Shown: piece by piece, positions 8,062 to 16,189 of the stretch
Position numbering within the stretch: position 1 is the stretch's first letter
How the letters are laid out: each line of letters opens with the position of its first letter
Source: a virus
Reading direction: 5' to 3' (one strand)
Length of the DNA stretch: 23,862 nucleotides
IMG/VR virus record: IMGVR_UViG_3300001472_004174
Location: 79,160 to 103,021 of that record
Position numbers and translations under genes: made by a program
Notes under the pieces: generated by a model
Seen by the model: only the letters and a program-made list of their open reading frames with translations
The model's database searches: none
What the model was told of the DNA's origin: nothing

Positions 8062-8860
8062 TAATTTTATTCCAACTGTTTAACATAATATCTTCATACC
8101 CTCTACCACCATACTGCCCGTGAACAATCATATGAACTCTTACTTCATCTGTATCATTCATCACTGCATGTTGATGTCCTACATTCATTTTAATCATCTT
8201 ACCAGGCTTCCACGGAACATATGCATTATCATCAATCATTTTAAAATAACAATGCTCTGGATTGTTTAGCGATATATTCAATGGTCCTAACTTATTGTGT
8301 TCATAATCATTATGAGGAGTAATGTATCCGCCTGGTTCTAAGTACATGTAACGAACTCTATCGTATGCCATATAACCTGGAATAGACTTAATCATTTCTA
8401 CTGTCTTAGGACATTTATCTGCAACCTCTGTCCAATGATATGCTTCTCTTACTTCTTCTTCACTTTTAAAATCAAAGCCCATTGCTTTAACATCTTTACT
8501 ATCCCAATGCTGAGATACATGTTTACCTAACCCATGTAGCGTCAAAGAGCGCCAGCCTCTGTGTCCATAGTCATCAGGGTTGCTTTCATCATAATCATTT
8601 TTTCTATGTTGAATAGCTTCATCATAAACTGCCATTGCTTCATCATAACATGCTTTCCAATCAAACTCAGGAGTATCTAATACTAACCATGGGATGCCTG
8701 ATTCATGTGAAACCCATTTTACTTTTCTGAATCTTGCTGACTCTGGAAATCTAGGTTCCTTAATTAATGCATCCACAAATGTATCTGGTACAGTATCAAA
8801 ACTATAACTATGTCTATCTTTGAATGCTTCTTCGATTATGTTTGGATAATTAATTGTCAA
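8054..8860 (-). CDS. Aspartyl/asparaginyl beta-hydroxylase-like Fe(II)/2-oxoglutarate dioxygenase
   Basis: A 268-aa protein. The C-terminal beta-helix core shows LEPGGYITPHNDYEHN with HxD at His183/Asp185, GPLNISLNN at 192-200, distal His231 in VGHQHAVMN, and Arg241 in VRVHMIVHG. These are the Fe(II)- and 2-oxoglutarate-binding positions of the Asp/Asn hydroxylase family. The central region (~95-150, with RGWRSLTLHGLG) is characteristic of longer phage members. The start is an unusual TTG at 8860, supported by AGGAG about 7 nt upstream and an 11-nt overlap with the preceding radical SAM stop. It lies inside the radical SAM operon between a twitch radical SAM gene and the membrane peptide. Its expected role is hydroxylation of a pathway intermediate or protein; the substrate is unknown. 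Confidence 0.85.
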   Translation of the reverse strand: MTINYPNIIEEAFKDRHSYSFDTVPDTFVDALIKEPRFPESARFRKVKWVSHESGIPWLVLDTPEFDWKACYDEAMAVYDEAIQHRKNDYDESNPDDYGHRGWRSLTLHGLGKHVSQHWDSKDVKAMGFDFKSEEEVREAYHWTEVADKCPKTVEMIKSIPGYMAYDRVRYMYLEPGGYITPHNDYEHNKLGPLNISLNNPEHCYFKMIDDNAYVPWKPGKMIKMNVGHQHAVMNDTDEVRVHMIVHGQYGGRGYEDIMLNSWNKING

Positions 8861-10409
8861 TGTCTAACTCCTGCTGATTTACGTGAAAACCATTGTCTTC
8901 TAATTCTTTTAATAGTCTGTCATCAAACTCACCATCCCAATCTTCTCCGTCATCTGGAGTCCAATCTAGTAATGGTGCCATCTCTGGGAATACATCTCTG
9001 AAATTAGTATCACGTATCCCATCCATTTTATTAATATATTCAATGAACTCTGGCATACGCTGTCTTGACCAGTCGCCGCTCTCTGAGAACTGTAACATAC
9101 CTTGTAATCTTTTCACACCATATGCGGCTTGACGCCAATCTTCATATGTTACTGGTGTTAGTGAACCTTTAGTACATAACTCCCAGTTTTCTTCTAACCA
9201 TTTGATGAAGATATCATATTTCTTATGTGTCATTTCTTTAAACCAGTTAGGAAGAACTTTGACATTAAGATGTGGTGGGTGATAAACAAAGTGATAGTTA
9301 ATCATACCTGCACCTAGTGGCCATAAGTTAATCTTCTTAAAGTTTTGTTCTAGTTTCCACTTAACAAAGTCTGGTAAGTAATAAATGTTTAGAGCCTGAA
9401 CTGCACATGCTACTGTAACTTCTACATTAGGACCTGTGTTGTCTAATAGATGAAACTGTTTTACTGTGTGTTCCCATTCACTTGGATAACGAATATAATC
9501 ATTCATTATACCAATACTATCTACTGAATAATGAAAACGTACACGCTTGAACTGTTTCCACAAATCAAATAAACGCTGTGGCATTTCTAATCCATTTGAA
9601 TTATATCTTAATTCAATACCCGGAGCATAGCCTCTTTCTACAACTTCCTCAAGCAAAGTATAATGTTCTTCGATAATTGTAGCTTCACCACCAGCAAAGT
9701 ATAACTGTTTCATATGTGGGATTTGTTCGTACAACTGATCCCAAAATGCATCATTCTTTTTATGCCAGTTATATGTTGCACCATCTATCTGACCTTTGTT
9801 ACCCCATTGCATAGTTTCTTTTAATGATTCGTTTTCAATCTGTGGATGTAATTTAATCCAATCTTTAACCCACATTGAACTATCGTGAGGTGAACACATA
9901 ATACATTTAAGATTACATTTAGAACCTAAACGTAAGTCTAAGTATCTAATCTTTGGAGGGATTGCACCATCTTCGGCTGTCTCCTCAATTATTTCTTTCA
10001 TGTCAACTCTACGAGACCAATACTCTGTTTCCCAATATCTTTTTGACATATGGCCTGCGTCTTCCTCTTTGTAACATTTCATACAACTAGGAGGCATTTC
10101 GTTATTAAGCATCTGCGTTCTAACATTTTTCATATAATCATTATTCCAACTTGACATCAAGTCGCTATGATTTAAGTTTGCAGGTTTACCATCAGCATTT
10201 TTTAAAACACCGACTTCTCCGCCATGTTCTTTATCATTAGTAGGACCAACTGAACTTGCATTAGCTGTGCAACAAACACGCATATGTCCATTGGGTCGTG
10301 TACTTAGATGTACCCAAGGCAAAAGACAGAATGTCTTTGTTGGTGCACCTGTTCTACGTTGAAATTCTTCTAAGTTTTTCTCTAATTCTGGATTGTTTTT
10401 CTTGGACAT
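8850..10409 (-). CDS. N-terminal-twitch radical SAM protein (class T, copy 2)
   Basis: A 519-aa protein. Residues 27-33 (FCLLPWV) open the N-terminal twitch segment, followed by GHMRVCC (41-47) and CMKC (109-112). The radical SAM motif is KCNLKCIMCSPHDSS (Cys165, 169, 172). The SAM-binding GGEP motif reads GGEA at 240-243, a Pro-to-Ala change not seen in the two other class T copies. It is the longest class T protein, with an acidic C-terminal tail (WTPDDGEDWDGEFDD, ~480-495). The start is 8 nt after the upstream radical SAM stop without a strong Shine-Dalgarno. It ends by overlapping the TTG start of the hydroxylase. It is a clear paralog of 3662-5083, with long shared stretches such as IIEEHY and YLxDFxKWKLEQ. 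Confidence 0.88.
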   Translation of the reverse strand: MSKKNNPELEKNLEEFQRRTGAPTKTFCLLPWVHLSTRPNGHMRVCCTANASSVGPTNDKEHGGEVGVLKNADGKPANLNHSDLMSSWNNDYMKNVRTQMLNNEMPPSCMKCYKEEDAGHMSKRYWETEYWSRRVDMKEIIEETAEDGAIPPKIRYLDLRLGSKCNLKCIMCSPHDSSMWVKDWIKLHPQIENESLKETMQWGNKGQIDGATYNWHKKNDAFWDQLYEQIPHMKQLYFAGGEATIIEEHYTLLEEVVERGYAPGIELRYNSNGLEMPQRLFDLWKQFKRVRFHYSVDSIGIMNDYIRYPSEWEHTVKQFHLLDNTGPNVEVTVACAVQALNIYYLPDFVKWKLEQNFKKINLWPLGAGMINYHFVYHPPHLNVKVLPNWFKEMTHKKYDIFIKWLEENWELCTKGSLTPVTYEDWRQAAYGVKRLQGMLQFSESGDWSRQRMPEFIEYINKMDGIRDTNFRDVFPEMAPLLDWTPDDGEDWDGEFDDRLLKELEDNGFHVNQQELDIDN

Positions 10410-10416
10410 ACTGTAT

Positions 10417-11487
10417 TTATTTAACCTTAAACTTCGTTACTTCTGTGTCAGATACACAACTACACCATGTTTGTGGGCATATTCTTCCATCAATAGGGAA
10501 GTCTATTTCATCTGGTTTGTTTATATTTCCATGTGATAAGTTTAGAAAACAACTATTACCACTTGTGACTGTTCCATTTAAATTGACAACTAATGCTTCT
10601 ATACCAATCATACACTTCCAGCCTTTCCATGAGTTATGACCTTGTTCCATTATATGATTTGCATTCTGAAATGATTCTGATTTGCCTGTCTTTGTGTTTA
10701 TATATCGCATTTGCTTACCAAAGTTCTTTCTTTTAAACTTCTTTACTGTCATCATATGCTCAGATACATTTTCAACTGCGTCATCTATCTCTTGTCGATA
10801 CTTTGTCTGCCCATCCCATTGTCTTAATTTATCAAAGGCACCTTCTGGATATACAAATGTATTATCACTGCCTAATGTCTCTTGTAATGCTTTCGAATTA
10901 TGAACTATGCACTTAGAATTCTCATGGTAATATTGAGCCGCTTCATAATTTAATTCTATTAACGGAGGATATATAGCTGACTGAATAGAACATATCGTTC
11001 CCTTGTCAGTAAGTATGTTTGATACCTCTGTTACATGTTTATAGTCTGCACTTTGTGGATGATAACTTATAATAACTTCATCAAATATGTTTGCATTCTT
11101 CTCCCACCATCGTAGGGTTCTTGAACCGTTAGTCAATATTCTTACGCTGGCATTTGGGTCGTATGCTTTCATCTTATGAAATACTTCCTCAAACTTAGGC
11201 CAGACTGTAGGTTCACCACCTAACAAGTTCCATAGTATTCTCTTACCAGGAGCAACAACTCTATAATGGTCTGTTAATCTTTTAGTGAACTTTAGAAATA
11301 TATCTACATCAGGCCAAGGCTGACTACCATCATGAAAGTAATCATCACAATATGTACAGGCATAGTTACAAGTATTCCCCATCATCCAATCAACGATAAT
11401 GTAATCATTTCCAGCAATAGGCTCGTATCTATCATACATATCGTGGTATGAAGTATTTGCTTTCATCCTGAGTTTTAATTCAGCCAT
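10417..11487 (-). CDS. Radical SAM protein with C-terminal auxiliary Cys cluster (class A, copy 2)
   Basis: A 356-aa protein. CxxxCxxC is NTCNYACTYCDDY (Cys40, 44, 47), with GGEPTVWPKF at 90-99. A C-terminal auxiliary set comprises GWKC (~291), GNSC (~312), ICP (~336) and CSC (~341-343). The start overlaps the upstream stop by one base (TAATG), so translation is coupled. It matches the architecture of the 387-aa class A protein at 2497-3660 (CNYxCxYC, GGEPT, GWxC, paired late Cys) and has similar length. The radical SAM core places reductive SAM cleavage at the N-terminal cluster. The extra cysteines suggest at least one further Fe-S cluster near the C-terminus. The reaction is not known. Confidence 0.87.
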   Translation of the reverse strand: MAELKLRMKANTSYHDMYDRYEPIAGNDYIIVDWMMGNTCNYACTYCDDYFHDGSQPWPDVDIFLKFTKRLTDHYRVVAPGKRILWNLLGGEPTVWPKFEEVFHKMKAYDPNASVRILTNGSRTLRWWEKNANIFDEVIISYHPQSADYKHVTEVSNILTDKGTICSIQSAIYPPLIELNYEAAQYYHENSKCIVHNSKALQETLGSDNTFVYPEGAFDKLRQWDGQTKYRQEIDDAVENVSEHMMTVKKFKRKNFGKQMRYINTKTGKSESFQNANHIMEQGHNSWKGWKCMIGIEALVVNLNGTVTSGNSCFLNLSHGNINKPDEIDFPIDGRICPQTWCSCVSDTEVTKFKVK

Positions 11488-12575
11488 TACTTGAACTGCT
11501 CCGCAAATGCATCAAACTCTTTACCACATTTCTGTGAACATACCATAGGTTTGCCTGCATGTACATTTGGTTTACTCCAACTATCTACTAATCTATTAGA
11601 AAAGTATTCATTGTTTAATACATATTCTATTCCATGTTTCTTTGCATCGAATTCATCTTTGCCACCTGACTGTTGTATTAATTCCCACACTTGGTTCTCA
11701 CCAGGCTTCTGCCACCACTTATACATACTACCTGCGACCCAACAACAAGGAAGAATTAATCCTTCTGCACTAATATACATATTCTTTTCTGCCGCTACTT
11801 TACAACTAATCTGTACATTATCAAAATACTTTTCTAGTGATCCGTGTTTTGTTTTAATCTCTGTAATCTTGTCTAATGCTTTGTTCTGATACTTTACCTC
11901 TTTTGGTTGTTGTAGTAATTGTGTTTCAGCACCTTTTCTATTCTTTGCTTGGTGTTCATCTTTCTTCACTTGTTTCATTGTAGAAAAGAAACGACCTGTT
12001 TTCTTTGGTATGAATTTCTTAAAGCCTGTTTTCTCTGCTAATGCTCTGGCTTCTTCTACTTGATGTTCATTGTGTTCAAAGATTAAATAGTCCCAATGTG
12101 CTTTGCCACCTGCTTCAATAAACGCTACTGCATTTTCCCACGCTATATCCCAATTAACATTTTGTCTATATAAGTGATTTGTATCTTTCAGTCCATCAAA
12201 TCCAAACTTAACATAACTCCAATTGCCTAATGTCTTTGCTAATTCTCTCCACCACTCTGGTCTCTTTGCACCAGCGTTGGTATTCATTCCTAGCGTTAAC
12301 TCTCGCTTCTGTGAACGAAAGTATTGCATAACTTCTAATGTGTCTTTAGCAACAATCGGATCACCAAAGTTACCACACATATAAATTCTTTCTAACTGCT
12401 TTACAAACTCTGGAGGCATCATCTCCTGAACGTCTTGCAATGACAATTCATGCATACCAAGATTAGGATTATCTTTACCACCATGTACATTTCTATCGCA
12501 CATAGGACAAGCGGCCTGACACTTTTCAGTTATTTCTAGGTGTATCGCTCTTACGTCATTATAACTGTAAATCAT
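11487..12575 (-). CDS. Radical SAM/SPASM protein (class S, copy 2)
   Basis: A 362-aa paralog of 5076-6311. CxxxCxxC is EKCQAACPMCDRN (Cys19, 23, 26), and GNFGDP at 68-73 stands in place of GGEP. Residues ~126-137 (DGLKDTNHLYRQ) and ~167-180 (EHNEHQVEEARALA) closely match the 411-aa copy. The SPASM-type C-terminus has Cys257, LPCCW (276-277) and CSQKCG (~345-349). The linker ~195-235 is charged. AGAGG lies about 7 nt before the ATG at 12575. The gene overlaps the preceding twitch radical SAM gene by 17 nt. The near-identical layout of the two S copies, each next to a class T gene, points to duplication of a functional pair. Confidence 0.87.
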   Translation of the reverse strand: MIYSYNDVRAIHLEITEKCQAACPMCDRNVHGGKDNPNLGMHELSLQDVQEMMPPEFVKQLERIYMCGNFGDPIVAKDTLEVMQYFRSQKRELTLGMNTNAGAKRPEWWRELAKTLGNWSYVKFGFDGLKDTNHLYRQNVNWDIAWENAVAFIEAGGKAHWDYLIFEHNEHQVEEARALAEKTGFKKFIPKKTGRFFSTMKQVKKDEHQAKNRKGAETQLLQQPKEVKYQNKALDKITEIKTKHGSLEKYFDNVQISCKVAAEKNMYISAEGLILPCCWVAGSMYKWWQKPGENQVWELIQQSGGKDEFDAKKHGIEYVLNNEYFSNRLVDSWSKPNVHAGKPMVCSQKCGKEFDAFAEQFK

Positions 12576-13830
12576 TATAATCCTCTTTAATTATATCCCA
12601 TACTTGAGGAATAAAATCTTTAATGTGTTGTCCTCTGGCTTTATCGAATCTTTTAGTCGCTCTTGCTAAATGTTTTGGATGATATTCTTTATCGTCTGAT
12701 AACGCTTGATTTAACGAAGGCAGAACTCGTTCAGCAAATACATCGTCCCATTCTTTAAATCGCTCAATTAATTGTTGTAAGTATGGTTTTCTTATACTAA
12801 GAGGAATACTTCGTATCGAATCCCATTCAGGAGCCCTTAAGATTTCTGGTCTAATTGTGCATCCTATTTCTTTTGCCCACACAACTGTATCATATAAATT
12901 AAATAGATTGTAGGCTTGTAATGTAAAACTTATTTCTGATATATTTCTGTTTGCAATAGTATGATATATTCTTATAGTTTTGTTTATGGTTGAGAACTTT
13001 ACTGGTGTTCTGATATATTCTACAACTTTGTCTATACCATCAATACTATAATTAAATGATATTGCTGAGAACTTAGATAACTTATCTAAGAACCTTTTAT
13101 TATTATTAGTACAGTTTGTTGTAAAGTGTATCGGCACATCAAAGTATTTTTTATCAATAAGAATATCTAAAAACTTATCTACCTCTGGCATAATTGTTGG
13201 TTCACCACCTAAGAATTTAATTCTATCGCCTTTGTCCGCGGCTTCTAATAAGAATTCTATATTACCATCACGTTGAAACACATCTGATTTTCTTATAATG
13301 CCATCACCCAATATTGGTTTCATCAATACTCTGTTGTCTTTTATTTCTTTCTCCATCTGCGAACTTGATACTGGTCCACACATTCTGCACTTCAAGTTAC
13401 ATAAGTTACCCGGTCTGATATCTAAATCTAATGGAGAATTGTGTTGGTTTCCTGTTTCAACATTAGGAATTAAGTCATCCATATATGTTTCATTGAAGTT
13501 TATTCTATCACTTTTACCACCTGCATCTTCAATATTATAACATTTTACACAAATATCAGGCTTTTCGTTTCTTAAAAACTGTTCTCTTATATTTTTATAA
13601 TAGTCATTACTCCAACGTTTCTCTAAGTCTAACTCTGTATCATCTGTTACCAAATTATTTTCAGTAGACATACAACAAACTCTTTGACCTTCATTGCTAT
13701 GAATATACATATGAGAAAACGGAGCCATACAAATATTATTAGTTTTTACTGTACCGTCTTGGTACTGTAGCAACAACTCTTTCCATGCTTTTCTATATTC
13801 TATGCTTTTGCTTAGGTCATTTGTAATCAC
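12559..13830 (-). CDS. N-terminal-twitch radical SAM protein (class T, copy 3)
   Basis: A 423-aa protein, first of the seven radical SAM genes in transcription order. It starts with GTG at 13830, which overlaps the upstream TAG by one base and has GGGG about 7 nt before it. The N-terminal twitch segment is NICMAPF (Cys34), GQRVCC (Cys52-53) and CVKC (94-97). The radical SAM motif is NLCNLKCRMCGP (Cys144, 148, 151), with GGEPTIMPE at 208-216. It is the shortest and most divergent class T member but keeps the order twitch, radical SAM core, variable C-terminus. The substrate is unknown. Its position directly after the methyltransferase-like genes ties that pair to the radical SAM block. Confidence 0.87.
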   Translation of the reverse strand: MITNDLSKSIEYRKAWKELLLQYQDGTVKTNNICMAPFSHMYIHSNEGQRVCCMSTENNLVTDDTELDLEKRWSNDYYKNIREQFLRNEKPDICVKCYNIEDAGGKSDRINFNETYMDDLIPNVETGNQHNSPLDLDIRPGNLCNLKCRMCGPVSSSQMEKEIKDNRVLMKPILGDGIIRKSDVFQRDGNIEFLLEAADKGDRIKFLGGEPTIMPEVDKFLDILIDKKYFDVPIHFTTNCTNNNKRFLDKLSKFSAISFNYSIDGIDKVVEYIRTPVKFSTINKTIRIYHTIANRNISEISFTLQAYNLFNLYDTVVWAKEIGCTIRPEILRAPEWDSIRSIPLSIRKPYLQQLIERFKEWDDVFAERVLPSLNQALSDDKEYHPKHLARATKRFDKARGQHIKDFIPQVWDIIKEDYNDLQL

Positions 13831-15242
13831 TACTTTTCCCCGATAATCATATAGCGGTTATAATGCTCCAATTCTAATGTTCCGGTAAATATTTCTTTCG
13901 ACAGTTTTAACTCTTTTGCCCAAGTATCAACGTCTGTCTTAGTATTAACGACTGTATCATCTTCATGCTCAATAAAGTCATTATTTTGTAATATCACTAG
14001 AGTACCCTTTGGAATAGCATTCCACCATTTATCAAATTCTGCAATATGTTCGCAACTTGTATTGATTACACATGTTGGATGACCAATAGTATGTGTTGTA
14101 TTCATTACTTCGAACTTAAGTGCATCACTGTATTTATAATGATTTATTGGTAGAGTTTCCTCAGAAAACTTCAATTCTGCTACATCTTTGACAAATGATT
14201 TGAATTTCATGCTGTCAATTATATATTCTTTATTGAGTGTGTCTGCTGGATTATCTGTAGTAGGATCTATATCAAAGCTATAAATGTTCCCTTCAATCTT
14301 GCATCTTTCAAATAATAATGCTGGTAACACTCCATACCAACCTGCACAAGTGTAAATAGTCTTACCTAAGTTTATATCATAATTATTTACAATGTCAATT
14401 AACCACAGTTTAGACTGCAACTGTCCTCGACTGAATGCATCAGTCAATGATTGACCTTCAAATCTATTAGTCATTTTTTTCATATTCATAGGAATACTAT
14501 ACTTGCCTTCAGTAAGAGTATGAACTAATTCAAATACTTTTGTTTTAAATATTGTTGCACTTTTTACGTTAGCAATATCTTCATTTGACTCATCAAAACC
14601 CTGAATAACTTTAAATAATAAATATAAGTCTGGATCAGTATCAACTGCAATAATATTTTTTAATGCACTTAATATTTCATCACCAGGATATTCAATGTTC
14701 ATTATTACTCTGAATAATAATTCTGTTTGTGATTTAATAAAATTATGATTACCACAAACATTTTTTAATGCACCTAATCCTTCTTCATCATCTATTATTT
14801 TTTCTAGTACATTAAATAATAAAAATACTAAGTCTCTATCAAACTCACCTTCTTCCGCACAAATAGTATTTTTTAAATCATCTAACGTATCAGTATTATC
14901 AGGATACATTCCATTCAAAACTCTAAACACAAGATACATTGATTTTCTATCAATAGTTTTACATGCCATAAAGTTTCTTAATGCGTCCAATGAATCATCG
15001 TTTTGAGATATTTTGTCTAACACTTTAAACAGGACGAATGTGTTATCACAAACTTGTCTCTCATAAACGAGATTCATTAGAGCATTTATATTTGCTCTAT
15101 GTTTCTTACCTAAGAAATAAGAACATAAAGTAAATACGCTACTGAGTTCCTCAGTATTAACAACTCTTTCTAATTCAGATAGCATAGGTCTACTATTCCC
15201 ATAAAGGAGATTTAATCTATCTGCAATTTCATACGGCTTCAT
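13830..15242 (-). CDS. Alpha-helical repeat protein fused to SAM-methyltransferase-like domain
   Basis: A 470-aa two-part protein. Residues ~30-245 contain at least five tandem units of about 33-37 aa, with hydrophobic helix starts LFKVLDKI (71), LVFRVLN (104), LLFNVLEKI (141), LLFRVIMNI (175) and LLFKVIQGF (208). Each is followed by a second helix ending in LDALRN/LDDLKN/LGALKN/LSALKN. This is a helical solenoid (TPR- or HEAT-like), probably a binding surface. Residues ~275-470 look like a class I SAM methyltransferase: YTCAGWYGVLPAL (296-308) as motif I, SFDIDP (322-327) as motif II, and CVINTSCEHI (391-400) as motif IV. It is related in layout to the 315-aa protein just upstream. The start overlaps the upstream stop by one base (TAATG). 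Whether the protein methylates anything is unknown. Confidence 0.75.
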   Translation of the reverse strand: MKPYEIADRLNLLYGNSRPMLSELERVVNTEELSSVFTLCSYFLGKKHRANINALMNLVYERQVCDNTFVLFKVLDKISQNDDSLDALRNFMACKTIDRKSMYLVFRVLNGMYPDNTDTLDDLKNTICAEEGEFDRDLVFLLFNVLEKIIDDEEGLGALKNVCGNHNFIKSQTELLFRVIMNIEYPGDEILSALKNIIAVDTDPDLYLLFKVIQGFDESNEDIANVKSATIFKTKVFELVHTLTEGKYSIPMNMKKMTNRFEGQSLTDAFSRGQLQSKLWLIDIVNNYDINLGKTIYTCAGWYGVLPALLFERCKIEGNIYSFDIDPTTDNPADTLNKEYIIDSMKFKSFVKDVAELKFSEETLPINHYKYSDALKFEVMNTTHTIGHPTCVINTSCEHIAEFDKWWNAIPKGTLVILQNNDFIEHEDDTVVNTKTDVDTWAKELKLSKEIFTGTLELEHYNRYMIIGEK

Positions 15243-16189
15243 TACTTTAGCCCCATTTTCATAAAGAATTGTTTTTCTCCAACTGTAATTACTCCACTGT
15301 ATTGTTCAAATGACATTGGAAATCTTAAGTTGAAATTTTGTGAACTTGGAAATGGTCTAGGAACATCACCAGTTTCACCAACTACTATTACTCTTTTTGT
15401 ATCTGGAATCATTTCATACCAATCCTGGAAATTAGTTAAATGACTGACACTACAATTAATAATAGTACCTGGTATCTCTGTATACGGACTAGATAATCTA
15501 CCGTTCTGTAAACGTGTTTGAAACTCATTTTCAATATAATTAACATTGAATAAGTCTTGAGTATTCGCTTTAAATCTCCAGTCATGTAATAATTCTTTTT
15601 TGTGAAATTCATCTGCTAAGAACTGACACGTTCCATTAATATCAAATGAACGAATATTTTCAAATCGCATCTTAGTATCTAAGAACATAGAACCTAATAA
15701 TCCCATGCCTCCACCTAACAAATAAACTACACCAATATATTTCTGTCCATATATGTAAATCATTTGCTGTATAATCCAACTATACAACTTTGCATTGTCT
15801 CTGTTTGCAAAAGTACTGATATCCACATTAGGATAATTGTAAATTAAATCTTTAAATCTATCTACAATCAAATCATTGTCTGTTAAATTAACGTGTGCTA
15901 AGAATTCCATTGCACATCGGTAATTAAATAATTGTTGGCTTACATTTTCTTTTGAATATTCGACTGCCATCTTCTGATAGTCGTAATCTTTTACAAGTAG
16001 GTCACGCTTTTTTCTTGTTCTTTTACTCGTTACTTCTTTTTCTACAATAGATTGTCCTTCAGGGATTTCAGGCACTAATTCTGAACTGATATCTACTGAC
16101 GGATCATCTTTGCTTTCATAAAGGTCATCTGATTTAGTAATCTTAGATTTATCAAACCGTGACTTCCTTCTTTCTTTTATATTACTCAT
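15242..16189 (-). CDS. SAM-methyltransferase-like protein with disordered N-terminus
   Basis: A 315-aa protein. The first ~65 residues are highly charged (ERRKSRFDKSK; SKRTRKKRD) and probably disordered. The remainder is Rossmann-like: VVYLLGGGMGLLGS (154-167) as the glycine motif, FENIRSFDIN (176-185) with an acidic residue for SAM ribose, GTIINCSVSHL (241-251) as the motif IV position, and KRVIVVG (265-271). The pattern parallels the C-terminal half of the next protein (13830-15242), including the N-C/T-S-x-x-H signature, so the two are likely paralogs. AGGA lies about 8 nt before the ATG, and the start overlaps the 1223-aa gene stop by 8 nt. Enzymatic activity and substrate are unknown. 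Confidence 0.68.
   Translation of the reverse strand: MSNIKERRKSRFDKSKITKSDDLYESKDDPSVDISSELVPEIPEGQSIVEKEVTSKRTRKKRDLLVKDYDYQKMAVEYSKENVSQQLFNYRCAMEFLAHVNLTDNDLIVDRFKDLIYNYPNVDISTFANRDNAKLYSWIIQQMIYIYGQKYIGVVYLLGGGMGLLGSMFLDTKMRFENIRSFDINGTCQFLADEFHKKELLHDWRFKANTQDLFNVNYIENEFQTRLQNGRLSSPYTEIPGTIINCSVSHLTNFQDWYEMIPDTKRVIVVGETGDVPRPFPSSQNFNLRFPMSFEQYSGVITVGEKQFFMKMGLK

Noticed and set aside
7868-8083. A 71-aa + strand frame covering the gap left of the 268-aa hydroxylase
   Set aside because: It is antisense to the better-supported 57-aa - strand gene, whose start and stop both overlap coupled neighbours. The + frame is the low-complexity shadow of a membrane segment.
2497-13830. A conventional RiPP gene cluster
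   Set aside because: No leader-core precursor, peptidase, RRE domain or exporter is recognisable. The two small peptides are only speculative substrates, so the RiPP label is not claimed.
14131-14138. TATAAATA on the - strand inside the 470-aa gene
   Set aside because: It is explained by the codons for His-Tyr-Lys-Tyr in the middle of a conserved domain; no gene start follows.
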